The notes: generated from the letters alone by a model not told the origin. Shown: positions 18,363-30,480, counted from the stretch's first letter. The stretch: DNA of 64,000 nt from Campanula takesimana (GCA_026119855.1 JAOWBW010001048.1:1-64000); one strand, 5' to 3'. A program made the numbers and translations.

Positions 18363-19657
18363 TGTAGATACCCCGGGAAACCACAGCTTGGCTAGAGCGG
18401 TGAATTATCATAGGATGTCTTACTTGTTTTAGATTGTTTAGAGTCGCCACCTATGTTTTTAAAGGAACATAAGAAAAACCTAGAAATAGCCTAATTTATG
18501 TACAAAACCAGAGATTCGGGAGAGAAGGGTTCGGGGGTTAGGTGACGGAGTGGGAAGTACTTAAACACCCACTCCGCCCCGCTTACGCGGGTCTTGCTAC
18601 TATTGGTATTCTAATATTTACATGTCCTTCAATTAATTAAATAGAAATGTGCTAACAATTGTGATGAGAAGAAAAGGGGAAATAAAGGGGAAATAAAATA
18701 GAATTGTTTTATTTATTTATTGATAAAGATTACATGTAACAAGTAATATTAAAGAATTACATTAAGAGATGAAGAGAAATTAACATGGTGAATTAAAGTT
18801 GAGATTAAAATGTAGGGAGATAACCTTAACTAACTTCAATATGTGAAGTAGTCATGTTGGTCATGTCCCATTAATGGGGATTGCATACATTGACTAGAAC
18901 ATGAATAGAATAAAAAAAGAAGACTTGTACCTTTAGAAAGAAGACTTCAAACTTGGACTTGAAAATGATGTTGTTGTGTAGAGATTTGTGTAGAGTTTCG
19001 TTGCGTAAAACTCTTGTTGGGAGAATTTGTGTAGGGAAAAATGATATAGAATTTGTGTAGAGAGAAAGTTCCAAGTCTAAAAAAATGAGGTCTTTTTCCA
19101 AGGTAGGAGATGATGGTTTTTATAGGTAAAAAAGAGAGGGAAATGATGGAGGGAAATTGGTCATCCATGTGAAATGGAATGGGCCAATCACAAATAAGAT
19201 AAATGAATAAAAGAAAAATAAAAGAAATAAAAGAAATCAAATAATAAATGAAAGAAATATTAGTTTTTTGGGAAAAGGCTTAGAATTTGGGATTGAGAGT
19301 TAATGAGAAATGAGGGGATGAATGTGGATGAGAAAAGAGGTCTTTTGTGATCAAGAAAGAGATGTTGCAAATAAGAAAAGGGAGGGAAATAAGGTGCAAT
19401 CTGGTACTGCCATAATGGGAGGCGCGCGGGTCCGGCTTTAGGGGCGGGACGCACGCGCATCCCGTTAACAGTTCCGGAAGCGCCCGCGGCAGAGAAGGAC
19501 AGAATGACCCTAAAAGTTAATTCTGTTATGCAGTTTAGTCCAAAACTAACGGAATCGGTTAGGAACTTAACCGAAGTAACAGAAATCAACAAAAATAAGT
19601 TAAATAAAAATACTTTGTATGCAATCGGGGTGAGAGGTCCAAGGCGGGGTGTCTACA
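18363..19657 (-). repeat. 5' LTR of element B
   Basis: 1295 bp with complementary ends TGTAGA and TCTACA. Its first 150 bp are similar to the element C LTR. On the minus strand a TATAAAAA-type box lies near 19116-19125; about 300 bp upstream (19420-19500) is a CpG-rich patch with GGCGCGCGGG, GGACGCACGCGC and GCGCCCGC. The partner LTR is outside the window. Confidence 0.8.
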
Positions 19658-19718
19658 GGATGTCTTAGAACAAAGTAAAACCTCTCTCAAACTCTTTGGA
19701 GACTCACAAAAGGCTATG
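19658..19718. other. Short sequence between element B and the copia LTR
   Basis: 61 bp of unassigned DNA, likely part of whatever element B inserted into. Nothing recognisable. Confidence 0.3.
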
Positions 19719-21391
19719 TGTTGGTCCCTAAAGGCGCAACAAGGGTGTGAAAATCGCTAGAGGGGGGGGGGGTGAATAGCATTTTAAAATTCTTTTCAAA
19801 CCCTTTTGCAATTCAATGGCAGGTGCGCACAACTCTTATTTTGGCTAAGTAAAGCGTGCGGTAAGAGTGTGAAATGCACAGCGGAAATTTAAAGCAGCTC
19901 TGCGCAGGGTATACTGCGCAGAGATAAAAACGCACGCGCTAAGTATGAGGCTAAAGAGTGGTGAAAAATGGGATTCTAAGGCAAATGAGCAATAACAATT
20001 ACAACATCAAAGAGTGGCAATCTGAAAGATCAAACAAAGCAGTTCATAAAAAGTTAAGCAGGGAATATGCAATAAGTAATGAACACGCTATTTGGAGAGG
20101 TTCGATCGATGAAAGATCTACATCCTCTACCAAGATAGTTAGTCTTGGATTTCTAATGGAGATCTTATTATATGAGAGAGTATTACAAATTACAACATTT
20201 GAGCTCAATACTAACTCAAGATCTATTATCTATGAAGAATAAATCCTAGACTAAACCGGTGTATCTCAAGAAGTTAGATCAAAATGATCAAAACTTCAAG
20301 AGGTGTGTGTGTGACAGAAATTCCGGGCTCTATGAATATGAAAGATGAAGAGCACCAAGAATTCTGGTGATATAGGCTTTGTGATATGAGCAGGAGTTTT
20401 GAAGGTTTGAAGATCTTGAAGGCTGTTCTAAAGAATCTGGAAAAACTAAGTAGCAGTCTTCAGATCTTCATGGTTTTTCAGTGAAGCATAAAACTCGAGC
20501 TCTGAAGCATAATGGCCAACAAGAGGAGCTTGATCAAAGATGATGATCAAGGGCCGATGAAAAGGGATAAATCCAAAGGCTGCTTTGAAATGAAGATGAG
20601 CAGGCTATTTATAGCTGAGAGCTTGAATATAGCCGTTGGAGCTCTGAACAAGGACAATGATCTGGCACAACATGATTGGCGTGCAGCTGTCCTTTATAGC
20701 CGTTGAGGCTCTGATCAAAGATGATGACCTGGCACAATATGATTGGTGCGCAGGTATATAGAGCCGTTGGAGACTGAGCATGAAGACCAATTTCAAAAGC
20801 TTCTTCTAGAAGGTTGACAGCTGTCTTCTCTTGAGATATTTCTTTGAAGCGTGTCTCCACCAATGGTTTTGCTGAGTGTGCTTATTTTGTCATTTGTGCA
20901 CACCTTAGCTTATTTAAAAAGCGTGCATCTTCAAAGCGTTTTCCAAACTTTCTAGAATGAGAGATCAGGAGATGAGGAGCTTGACCAAGGTTGTGTCCGC
21001 GCACAAAGGCATGCGCATTGCCGGCGCGCATGGATTCAGCGCATGAGTAGCATGCGCACCATGCTTGGTCACAAAGAGATCTTCTTGAGAGTTTAGGAAG
21101 TAATATCTTGAAAACTGAGCAGGGTCAAGGTCTGCGCAACATATCTATGCGCAGTGGTGACCTGCGCAGAGAACATTCTGCGTAGCGAAATGAATCCTTG
21201 CTTAGGTGATCTTCGATCTTTACAGCTTCAAGTCCTATCATCTAAGCCTATACTATAAAAAGGACTTAGCTAAAGATTGAAGTTCTAAACTTCTTTACAT
21301 GAGGTCCTAAAGTCCGTAAAAATACTTATAGGTGATGGTATCAATCAATTCTAACAAATGTAGGAGGGTTAAGTGATAAGCATACCCAACA
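19719..21391 (-). repeat. LTR of a SIRE-like Ty1/copia element (3' LTR)
   Basis: 1673 bp with ends TGTTGG and CCAACA. On the minus strand it directly follows the polypurine tract AGGGGGAGAT (21392-21401), a combination typical of SIRE/Maximus-type copia elements, as is the G run near the other end (19761-19772). The segment is rich in TGCGCA. The minus-strand promoter region is annotated separately. The 5' LTR is not in the window. Confidence 0.75.
20605..21190 (-). promoter_or_regulatory. Copia LTR promoter: repeated TATA blocks and TGCGCA cluster
   Basis: On the minus strand TATA-like boxes occur near 20605-20616 (CTATAAATAG), 20693 (TATAAAGG) and 20754 (TATATACC). They lie inside imperfect direct repeats of about 60-90 bp that share GCCGTTGGAGCTCTGA and 'ctggcacaa(c/t)atgattgg'. 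Upstream (20985-21190) are many TGCGCA and GCGCAC motifs. The promoter role is inferred. Confidence 0.5.
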
Positions 21392-21401
21392 ATCTCCCCC
21401 T
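21392..21401 (-). other. Polypurine tract of the copia element
   Basis: The minus strand reads AGGGGGAGAT immediately before the LTR start TGTTGG. Confidence 0.7.
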
Positions 21402-21815
21402 AAATGATTGATTCCATTACCTACTATAGCAAAGGCAATTCAGAGCATACAAATAATGTGAGATGAAGTTTTAAGTATGCGTTTAAACTGAATGTTTAAA
21501 CATCATGCGTAGAAGACATGAGCAGTTAAGATTATGCGCATGAGTTTAAGTAATAATGCATTCAATGTTCCACAAACGAATGATTTGAATTGAACAAGGT
21601 TTTTGTGAAAGCTTTATGATGCATTCTTCTCATTAAAACTTTGAAGGATTGACTGTTACAGATTACAAGTTTTAAAGAGGAAAATCAAAAGAGGTGCGCA
21701 CATAAATAGAAGCGCACAAAATGAAAGCGCATAAAAAAAATATAACGCGCAACGAGAATCAAAAAGGTTCAAAAAAAAAAAAAAAAAACAATAACAAAAT
21801 AATTACAGAGGAAAT
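21402..21815 (-). other. Non-coding tail between the copia extra gene and the LTR
   Basis: AT-rich with scattered GCGCA motifs and an A run around 21769-21788. No coding sequence seen. Confidence 0.5.
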
Positions 21816-24748
21816 CTAATCTAAGTTGATCCGTTGCAGGGCTTCGCGGATCTCATTCTGAAGACCGTTGAATTTTTTCATGAGTTCCACCTTTAAATTT
21901 TGAAATTTGTCCTGGAACTCCACAGCTTTTCCAACATAAGTGTTCATTCCTCTGCGCATATCAGCGTTGTCATCCACTAGCTCTCTGAACCTTGCTCTGC
22001 TGTCCGTCAGGATGGCAGTTTGCGTAGCTTCTGATCTTGAGTCGGTATGGAGGCGCTGAGTGTTGACGCTTGCTTGAATGTCTAACATTGCGTAGTCAAA
22101 TTAACGCCAAAGAAAAAGCTGTCAAGGACTTAGCAATGCATCGACGCACTTCTTCAATATTATGCGCAGATCCTCCCTGTTCAATCTTCTCTATCTGAGC
22201 CTCCATCTGAGCTTGAAGGTCATCAAATCCTCTATGTAACCCATCTGCAAGGGTTTTTCTTGAGCTTTTTCAGAAAGTCCCTGAGTCCACCATCAAGCGC
22301 TCCAAAGGTGCACACATTTTTGAGTTGTGCGCTGACATTTTCAAGCTGAGCGCTGATGGATTTCAGGGAGTCCAGAATAAGATGTCCCAAAGTGATAGGA
22401 ACTTTTTCTTGCGCGGGCTCAGATGGACTTGCCTTTGCTTTAGCACTCTCTGTGCTTTCCTTTGCCTTTGCTTCTTCTTTGGTAGCTTTCTCCCCCTTAA
22501 TGGTATCAATCTCCAAACGCTGCATATCAAGACGATATAATAAAGCAGTTTGAGCAGTAAGGAGTTGATTAAGCTGCAGCTGCGTAGCGACTTGATTTGC
22601 TTGAACAGAGTGCAAGCTCTGCACGATCTGGCGCAGCTCAGCTGAGGAGGAAGGAGGAGACTCCGGGGCTGAAGATGAAGGATGAACTGGAGAAGAATCA
22701 CTGCTGTCGGTGGCTGCGGAACTAGTGCGGCGCTTTTTCAATCCTTTAGCGCTGCTGCACACCTTCTGCATGAGACGAGAAGGGATATGTGCGATATCAG
22801 CACTGGGGATGGCTTCTTAAGAGGCTTTGTGCATCTGCCCCCCCTCAACAGCATCATCATCTGAATCACCACGGAAAGCAGCCTTGCGCTTCATTGTGGT
22901 TGGCTTTGAGGGAGCAGGAGCTGGATTGCTGGAAGGATCAGCCTCTTTGAAAGAAATCCCTTTGGTGGATTGAACCAAAGGAATATCCTTGAGCTTGTTG
23001 CTACTGGGCGGAGCAATGCCCTTCCCCTTGCGATTGTACGCTTCTTCTGCGGTCTCTTGCGCAGCATCCGTTGAAGATCTTCCTGCACTCTTCTTGGATT
23101 TGACCACAGGAATTGGGCCTATCCAGGGTTCCTTGTTGGGAGCGGCATCAGACAGCCAGATTTCATAGTAATCGGTGTTGCCTATCTCACTGCGCAAATT
23201 CTGAAGGTGTACTCTGGAATAGTACTTTGCGTCACAAGACTGCTTCTTGATTGACTTTTCTTCAACATAGGTGGCCAATTCACCATAAGTCAATAGGAGT
23301 TTGGTTAGCAGTCTGCAGTGAGTTCGGTACTTGGTCTTCCCTGCGTTCAGCTTTTTCTCATAGCTTGTCATCCCCTTCACAATCTCATTGAATATTATAT
23401 GAGGCCAGTCAAGTTGATCTTCGTTGAAGATGGCTGCGCAGTATTCCCACTGCTTAGAGATGAAATGTCCATTATTTCCATTTTTACAGTTGAGGGAATC
23501 TCCAATTAGGGTGCACAGGTGATACATCACCTCACCAAATTCCTTTCTATTATACATCGGCCACTTCTTGTTGAGGGAAGGAATGCCAATGAGCTTCTGT
23601 ACAAGCGCATTTTGATGAGCCTCATCATAGTTGACTGAAGAACTATCAACGTTGAAGTTTAGGAGGCTGCGAATGTGATTGGGGTGAACCACTACATCAC
23701 TGCGCTGAACGGTGGCCATGATCATTTCTGTTGTCTTGCCTTCAAGTTGTGTAGGAACAACTCTTGCTGTCCTGAAGAATTCATCTAACAGAGCAGGCAC
23801 TATGAAGGATTGCTCAAGAGTGAATAATGGAAGAATGCCGGAGGTGCTGAGAAGATGAAGCAGATGACGACCAATCGCATCTAAAGAGAGATCTGCCTGA
23901 ATAAGTTCCCAACCCAGAATGAAGTAAACGTGTCCCTGCGTAAAACAATAGATAGAATTAGACAACCTATTGCTTATGGAGCTGTGCGCATATGCAAATA
24001 ATGCAGATATACCTTGGCAAAAGTTCCATAAAAAAATTTATGCGCAGAAAATAAAGGGTGCGCAATAAATAAGAATGCATACGCAGAGGGATCGTGCGCA
24101 CAAAAAATAAATATTAGTAAAGAAGTGTGCGCAGAGAAATAGATATAGCTATATGCGCAGGAAACTTATGCGCAGAGCATAAAGAAAAATGGGGGGGGGG
24201 TGAATAATAGACTTAAATAAAATATATATAAAAAGAAATATTTAAGAGCATGAAGAACACCCAAGAATATAGAAAAACAAAATTTGACAAAATTCAACAA
24301 AAAAATACATCGAAATGACGGCGTGAACAGGACGAAGTCAACCATGTAAAAAGTATGGTCAACAACATTAAAACAAACCCAGAAATTCAGAAAAACAGTT
24401 CGACTGCTAAGGAAGTTACGAAGCTCAGAAATTGACGAAAAATACATGTAACGACCATTGATCATGAAATAAACTACATGAAAGAATAGATCAGGCAAAT
24501 ACGAACACAACACAACGATCGATTTCAAAAATGATCAGTAAATAAGGGAGAAATCGAAAAAGGGAGTCTTGAGACCTCCAAGAACAACAATGGCGGGAAA
24601 AATAAGAAGTTATAGTGAAACATACCATCTCTTTGACGGTGGGATGCCTTGATTGTCGTTCTACTTCTTCTTCGTGATAGTTTCCAGGGTGCGAAGAAGA
24701 GTCGGAGATGATGATTTCTGGTTGAGTTTTAGTTTTCTTAGGAGCCAT
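21816..24748 (-). pseudogene. Spliced extra gene of the copia element, coiled-coil C-terminus, broken
   Basis: Exon 1 is 24748-24626 (41 codons, starts MAPKKTKTQPEIIISDSSS). A 690-bp intron follows, with donor ATG/GTATGT and acceptor TTTTACGCAG/GGACACG at 23935, phase kept. Exon 2 carries a region resembling the ORF often found beside plant SIRE-type copia elements: the VHPNHIRSLLNF segment, LIGIPSLNKKWPMYNRKEFG, and KQWEYCAAIFNEDQLDWPHI. A Lys/Ser/Pro-rich stretch and a Gln/Leu-rich probable coiled coil follow (22771-22232), with a second helical segment at 22088-21816. An in-frame TAA at 22817 and a frameshift near 22240 inactivate it. SIRE elements are known to carry an envelope-like third ORF with a coiled coil; equivalence here is an inference. 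I see no clear transmembrane segment. Confidence 0.55.
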
Positions 24749-24829
24749 TGAAATGGTTTAAAGAAGAAAGGTTGAGGTTGAAGATAACGAATAGGAAATG
24801 AGAGATGAGGGTTTAGAGCAGAAACGGTT

Positions 24830-25200
24830 TAAGTAGGGAAGGAGAAGTTAGGCGCACGATAGCTAATAAAAGTTTGAGAAAATGTGCAGTGGAGCAGGAT
24901 AGTAATACCACGTGTCACAAAAGGGAACGCGCGTGCGCAAGCCTATGCGCGCGTGTGCTTGTGAAGTCCTAAGCCGGTCACAGTCAAGTCGACTTCCTTA
25001 TAAATGGTGAGTCAGTGAAAGGACGGGCGCACGTTAGCAGAGTGACGTGGCCGAATGGGGAATGCGCGTGCGCAGTCTTTGCACGCACGTGTGTCAGCGA
25101 AAAGAGGCTGACGGCTTTCGCATCACCTTGCTCAATAAATGGTGAGCAGACATACGTGAGACGCGCTGTCATTAATTGCAGTTTGCATTAAATGACAATG
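24830..25200 (-). promoter_or_regulatory. Duplicated upstream region of the copia extra gene with GCGTGCGCA palindromes
   Basis: Two imperfect units of about 135 bp share 'acgcgcgtgcgca' (24929 and about 25063) and 'ataaatggtgag' (about 25001 and 25134), which reads as a TATA-like TTTATAAGG on the minus strand in the first. Each unit has its own GC-rich palindrome block. The motif type matches the TGCGCA cluster in the copia LTR. Confidence 0.4.
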
Positions 25201-25233
25201 GGACATGCGCAAGGGTAAAAAGGTAATTTCCCA

Positions 25234-25419
25234 AGAAAGACCGATCATTCGGGCAATAGGAGTGATAACGTCCAATATTCTTCTCTTGTTGTAATTTGAC
25301 CCCCGAACCCATTAAACATGCTTTTTCTCAATGTTTTGGCTATAACTAAAACGGCGTGGCGACTCTCATAATTTTAATGTTGCTATGAATATTCTCAAAT
25401 TCAAACACACGTATTCACA
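25234..25419 (+). repeat. Truncated 5' LTR of element F
   Basis: The last 186 bp of an LTR matching 36972-37162, ending TATTCACA just before the PBS. The match starts abruptly at AGAAAGACCG. Confidence 0.8.
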
Positions 25420-25420
25420 G

Positions 25421-25438
25421 TGGCGACTCTGCTGGGGA
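25421..25438 (+). other. Primer binding site of element F
   Basis: TGGCGACTCTGCTGGGGA, one base after the LTR end and identical to that of element A. Confidence 0.85.
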
Positions 25439-25493
25439 ACTGCTTTGAAACTTTTTCAAACTTAGTGGGTCTAACTTTCGTCACATCATGATG

Positions 25494-25612
25494 CTTGCCA
25501 TGTTTACACATGCACACACTTGCCATGTTTACACATGCACACACCTTCCATGTTTACACATGCACACACCTGCCATGTTTACACATGCACACTCGCCATG
25601 TTTTCCATGTTT
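25494..25612 (+). repeat. Leader minisatellite of element F
   Basis: About five units of TGCCATGTTTACACATGCAC type, orthologous to the array in element A at 15530-15985. A (CT)n run follows at 25671-25694. Confidence 0.85.
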
Positions 25613-26056
25613 ATCTTCGCTTTAGTATTAGGGTCAAACAAAACTCTGCTATGCTCCCTTTTACATTATTCTCTCTCTCTCTCTCTCTCTCTCTCATACA
25701 TTGCATTTGCATCATCCTAACATCAAAAACTTCTCTCTTTTCTCCTTAAAAAGAATTAGTTTCTTGCCACACACTACCACTAGTCCGTGTCAGCACTGCA
25801 CAGGTCCCTACTACCCAGAGTATTCGATGTGCAGGAATTTGTGCGCTACTGCCTCACATTTTTCGAGTCACTCGTCTACTCCACTCACTGTGTACGTTCC
25901 GCGAGCGGTGGGAACCTTTAACCTAACCCGTGTCAACCCACACATAGAGATTAGGACACTCCTCGGACCACCCATTTAGGATGTAAATAAATGCAAAACT
26001 TTTCGCAAAATAAAATGTGCATTGCATCTAGGCGACCTCTAAGGTCCATCGCTCAT
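25613..26056 (+). other. Untranslated leader of element F
   Basis: Homologous to element A leader (15100-15530, reverse). The apparent 92-codon frame here is only that homology. No gene. Confidence 0.5.
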
Positions 26057-27690
26057 CCGTTGGGCCATCATTGCGATCCATTTGGGTCTACCCTTCACCT
26101 TCGACCGCGTAGGTCAACCTTCTCAACCTTTGACTGCCTAGGTCAACCTTATCTACCTTTGACCCCCTAGGTCAACCCTTACCAACTTTTGACCTCCTAG
26201 GTCAACCTTATCCGCCTTTGACCCCTTAGGTCAACCTTTGACCTCCTAGGTCAACCTTATCCGCCTTTGACCCCTTAGGTCAGCCTTTAACCTCCTATGT
26301 CAGCCTTTGACCGCCTAGGTCAACCTTCTCAACCTTTGACCTCCTAGGTCAACCTTTAACCACCTAGGTCAACCCTCTGAACCTTTGACCTCCTAAGTCA
26401 ACCTTTGACCCCCTAGGTCAATCTTATCTACCTTTGACCTCCTAGGTCAACCTTTGACCACCTAGGTCAATCTTCCCAACCTTTGACCTCCTAGGTCAAC
26501 CTTATCTACCTTTGACCTCCTAGGTCAACCTTTGACCCCCTATGTCAACCTTACCAACCTTTGACCCCCTAGGTCAATCTTATCTACCTTTGACCTCCTA
26601 GGTCAACCTTTGACCACCTAGGTCAATCTTCCCAACCTTTGACCTCCTAGGTCAACCTTATCTACCTTTGACCTCCTAGGTCAACCTTTGACCCCCTAGG
26701 TCAACCTTACCAACCTTTGACCCCCTAGGTCAACCTTACCAACCTTCGACCTCTTAGGCCAACCTTTCACCCCCCTAGGTCAACCTTTGACCTTTCCTAG
26801 GTCAACCTTTGACCCCCTAGGTCAATCTTCCCAACCTTTGACCTCCTAGGTCAACCTTATCTACCTTTGACCTCCTAGGTCAACCTTTGACCCCCTAGGT
26901 CAACCTTACCAACCTTCGACCTCTTAGGCCAACCTTTGACCCCCTTAGGTCAACCTTTGACCTCCTGGGTCAACCTTATTCGCCTTTGACCTCTTAAGTC
27001 AACCTTTGGCCCCTTAGGTCAACCTCATCCACTTTTGGCCTCTTAGGTCAACCTTTGACCCCCTAGGTCAAACTTTGATCCCTTAGGTCAACCTTTTCCG
27101 CTTTTGACCTCTTAGGTCAATCTTTGATTCCATAGGTGAACCCAATTACCTTTGACCATAACCCGCTTAGGTCGAACCGTCATCTTGACCCACCTAGGTC
27201 ATTATTTGACCTACCTAGGTCAACCCGTTTAGGTCCGCACACCATCCTTGACCCATTTAGGTCAACTTGTCCGTCTTAGGTTAAAACTACCCCTTCACCC
27301 TCGGCCCGTCAAGGTCAACCCGTGACCCGCTTAGGTCGACTTTCCTATCTTGGATCCATCTAGGTCAATCTCCAACCCTCCTTAGTCCACCAACCCGAAT
27401 AGGTCAACCTTAGACCCGCTTAGGTCAAACCATGTCTATCCCGCTTAGATCATCCCATAGGCAAACCGCTACAACCCGCTATCTTGATTTATTCACCATA
27501 TAGGTCAATCCAACCCTTCTTATTTAGGCCGACCTATCCTTTACCCATCTAGATCAACCCACCATCATCGACGCATTCTAGCTTGAACCACTTCTTGTCT
27601 CAAACCTTAGGTCAAATTTAGGTCAAACCTTAAGTCAAACCTTACCCGATTCCTATAGGTCTTCCTCACCCATACTTGACCAAGGACCGA
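26057..27690 (+). repeat. Array of TTGACC...GGTCAA repeats (W-box-like) in element F leader
   Basis: About 1.6 kb made of units of roughly 20-45 bp such as CCTTTGACCTCCTAGGTCAA. Each unit has TTGACC and its reverse complement GGTCAA, so dozens of TTGAC[C/T] motifs occur on both strands. The array is regular from about 26100 to 27130 and decays to 27690. TTGAC[C/T] is the known W-box core bound by WRKY factors; binding here is not shown. Confidence 0.85.
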
Positions 27691-27968
27691 GTCATCTCCC
27701 TCTTTTTTTGACCCCCGTGGTCATCTCTCACCTCTTTTTAAAAGTCTAACTTGATTCGAACTACGGCGACCTGAGCCTCTTATTGTGTGAGACCTCTCCC
27801 TCATTATAAGGGGAACGTAGGCAACTTCGGCCCGGTCAAACTTTCAATTTTTTACCAAAATGCATTTCAAAAATGTGGAGACCGACTCTTTTCCAAAAAA
27901 TGATTCTTATAATGACGCCTTATCATTAAATACGAATCTAATTCTTTCATGACATAGAGTTCTGCATC
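27691..27968 (+). other. Leader segment before the gag remnant of element F
   Basis: Holds a CTACG...CGTAG hairpin motif at about 27758-27825. No coding sequence. Confidence 0.5.
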
Positions 27969-28661
27969 ATGTCGGCTGCAAGGAACATCGAATTTGCAAC
28001 TGAAGAGTCTACCCAAGATCCCGAGACAATCCTCTACACCGGTACTGCTCTCAGTAAGCAAGCATCCCACTTCGAAGCCATCCTCGATGAACAAGCAATC
28101 CACTTTAAGGCCATTCTCAACGAGCAAGCAACACACTTTCAGAAGGAGATGCATAAGACCCTAAGAGATATCGAGAGGCGCCATTTGTCTGACATTCGTG
28201 GTGTTTATGATTACCTCAGTCGAGTTCTCCCTCTTGCTCAATGTCAACACCCGTACGCTCCTCAAATGTACGGGCCGCCACAGACTGTCCCCGTCGGGAT
28301 GCCTCCTATGACTACTCATCAACAAGGGGTGCCGGTACCTAAATCACCCTCAAAGACAGTTCGTGAAAGGAAGGACGAGCGCGAATTCGACGACTTAGGT
28401 ATGCCGTTAGCCAAACTCTTCAAAAGTCTAGTTCAAGCCGGCAAGTTGTCTCATTTGATCAACTATGAACCAAGTAGGGTGAAGCAATGCTTGGATCCCT
28501 CCAAACACTGCCAATACCACCAGTACATTGGGCATGACACCGAAGATTGCGTCCAATTGAGGAGAAAGATTCAAAGCCTCATTGACAACGGAGCCATCAC
28601 CCGCCAACGGAATACATGGGCATGGGCAAAAGAGGAAATTGGGGCTACCTCCTTTAAATAA
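27969..28661 (+). CDS. Small Gag remnant of element F (230 residues)
   Basis: An open frame from ATG 27969 to a TAA. Residues about 30-70 hold three imperfect copies of an 11-residue unit (QASHFEAILDE, QAIHFKAILNE, QATHFQKEM), probably helical. From about residue 135 it matches the C-terminal Gag of element A: DDLGMPLAKLFKSLV, then a zinc-knuckle-like CQYHQYIGHDTEDC (CX2HX4HX4C) and a VQLRRKIQSLI helix. The central Gag core and the whole protease are missing, as if deleted in frame. It may still bind RNA. It is open and undamaged while the element around it is decayed, which may hint at selection or recent origin. Confidence 0.6.
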   Translation: MSAARNIEFATEESTQDPETILYTGTALSKQASHFEAILDEQAIHFKAILNEQATHFQKEMHKTLRDIERRHLSDIRGVYDYLSRVLPLAQCQHPYAPQMYGPPQTVPVGMPPMTTHQQGVPVPKSPSKTVRERKDEREFDDLGMPLAKLFKSLVQAGKLSHLINYEPSRVKQCLDPSKHCQYHQYIGHDTEDCVQLRRKIQSLIDNGAITRQRNTWAWAKEEIGATSFK

Positions 28662-30480
28662 AAGAAAAGAAAAGGGTCATTCAGTCTTCGTAGGTTCTAG
28701 AGTGTCCTTAGTCAAAAGTCCACCTTGGACTATTTTTGTTTCTTTAGTAAAACTCCACCCCGGATTAGTCGTTTTTCTTTCAAATAATAAAAGAGTCTTT
28801 ATTTCTTTTCTCTCTAGACTTGAGACATAATCTTGCATAAATCAATTCCATGAAAATTGTCTTATTCACCATCTTCACTTGATTGCTATATCTTTATATG
28901 ATGAATTAATCTTAATCTTACTCATTAATGACGACTCATTAAAAGGTAAATGGACCCATAAACCATTCACATAACTCAATACACAATTAGTCTCAAGATA
29001 ACAAATGCTTTAACCAATTGGGATGAACGAATCACTTTCTCTTCTCTCTACATTCTACCCCCATACACTCTCTCTACACACTCACCCCTTGTACACCCTT
29101 CATGTACACTCTCTATATACACCTTCTCCCATACACTATCCTCATACGCCTCTCATCCCACCATTAGACCCCTTTTCCATACGGTCATGACAAAGAAATG
29201 GACTGCGGTTGCTCATCATCAAATAGGCATCCATGTTGCCACAATTTAAGGGGTTGTTTGTTCCCTTCATAAGTACTACATGCCGATACACTGGGGCTGT
29301 CCGTATTCCATCGCAAATATAAAAGAAATGCACGAAGTTGTTCATGCCATTAATAGGTGCCACGTACTAATCCGATGGAGCTCTACCGGTATAAATCAAG
29401 GGGCTAGGATGCCCGCCGCCAGCAAAAGGCCACTTGAACTATAAAGAGGCTACCTCGCAATCGAGAGAGGCGAAAGCAAACTAGGGGCTCGTCTTGCCCA
29501 ATGATTCATGTACAAATATATATATAAAAAAAAGGCTCGCTAGGTTGGAACCCAAAAGGGCAACATAGGCAAAAGTTAGAGCATTGCACAAAAAAAGAAG
29601 CCCGCTAGGTTGAAAACCCGAAAGGGTGGCCTAGGCAAAAAAAAAGGGTGTGCACAAAGAGATAAAATAAAAAAAATAAAGAAAAATAGAAGGGGCTATC
29701 ACCATAGAAAAGTAAAAGTCCCATTTTATTTTCACTTCAAATGTTCTATTTTTCTTTCTTTCCCTACAAAGAAGATTAACGCGGTAGCAGCAGCCATGAC
29801 AACTACAATGGAGCAATCCACCGCAATGAGCTGCAATGAAGCAATCCAAAGCAACAAGCTACAACGGAGTAACCTATCGCGACAAATGAACCTCATACTC
29901 AAACCCCAACTTCATCATCATCCGGGCCTCCCCCGAACTACGCGGACCTGAGCTCCTCACCTTGAGGAGAACGTAGGCAACCTCCCGGTTCGGTCCAAAA
30001 TATACACAACCCACCTTGAGCCAATTTCCGTTCTCTTCTCTCTTCCCCATATATTTCTACTTCTGATCTATTCACTCACAATTGATCAAAACATTTATTA
30101 TTTCGAGACTACTTGTCTAAAACATAATCATAAGATGCATAACTAATCAACGAGGTCCATTCTCGAGCAATTAAATGAGAATCTTGAATAAAACAATTTT
30201 CAAATGTCTCGACAAGTCTTCCGTTCTACAATCTAGGAAAGAGCTAAACACTTACTTTCTGTCAAGCAGGGGCTTCCTCCCTTTTGTACATATATACACT
30301 CAGTTACCCAAAAAGTCAAAATGTGAGTACTATCTCTCTCTCTCTCTTACTTTCCCCAAAATGCCCCCGCATGTTTTCAAACAATTCTCTTTTCCTTTTT
30401 TTTTGGAGTCGACTGAATGATTAAAAAAAAAAAAAAAAAAAAAATTGACGCAAAAGAGATGCCCGCTAGATTGAAAACCC
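28662..30480 (+). other. Non-coding remnant region of element F after gag
   Basis: No credible genes. Contains the post-pol repeat seen in element A at 7000-7085 ('cccgctaggttgaaaacccg', about 29535-29640 and again near 30460-30500), a hairpin motif at 29935-29979 and an A run at 30421-30443. This marks the junction where pol was lost. Confidence 0.6.

Noticed and set aside
25411..25440. True 5' LTR start for element F near 25234
   Set aside because: Only the LTR end is present; the left edge is a truncation, not a TG terminus with target duplication.
25495..25979. Reading frames at the element F leader
   Set aside because: Minisatellite and leader DNA shared with element A; no conserved protein.
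26057..27690. Array considered as a CRISPR
   Set aside because: Units are short and variable without unique spacers of constant length, in plant retroelement DNA with no cas genes.
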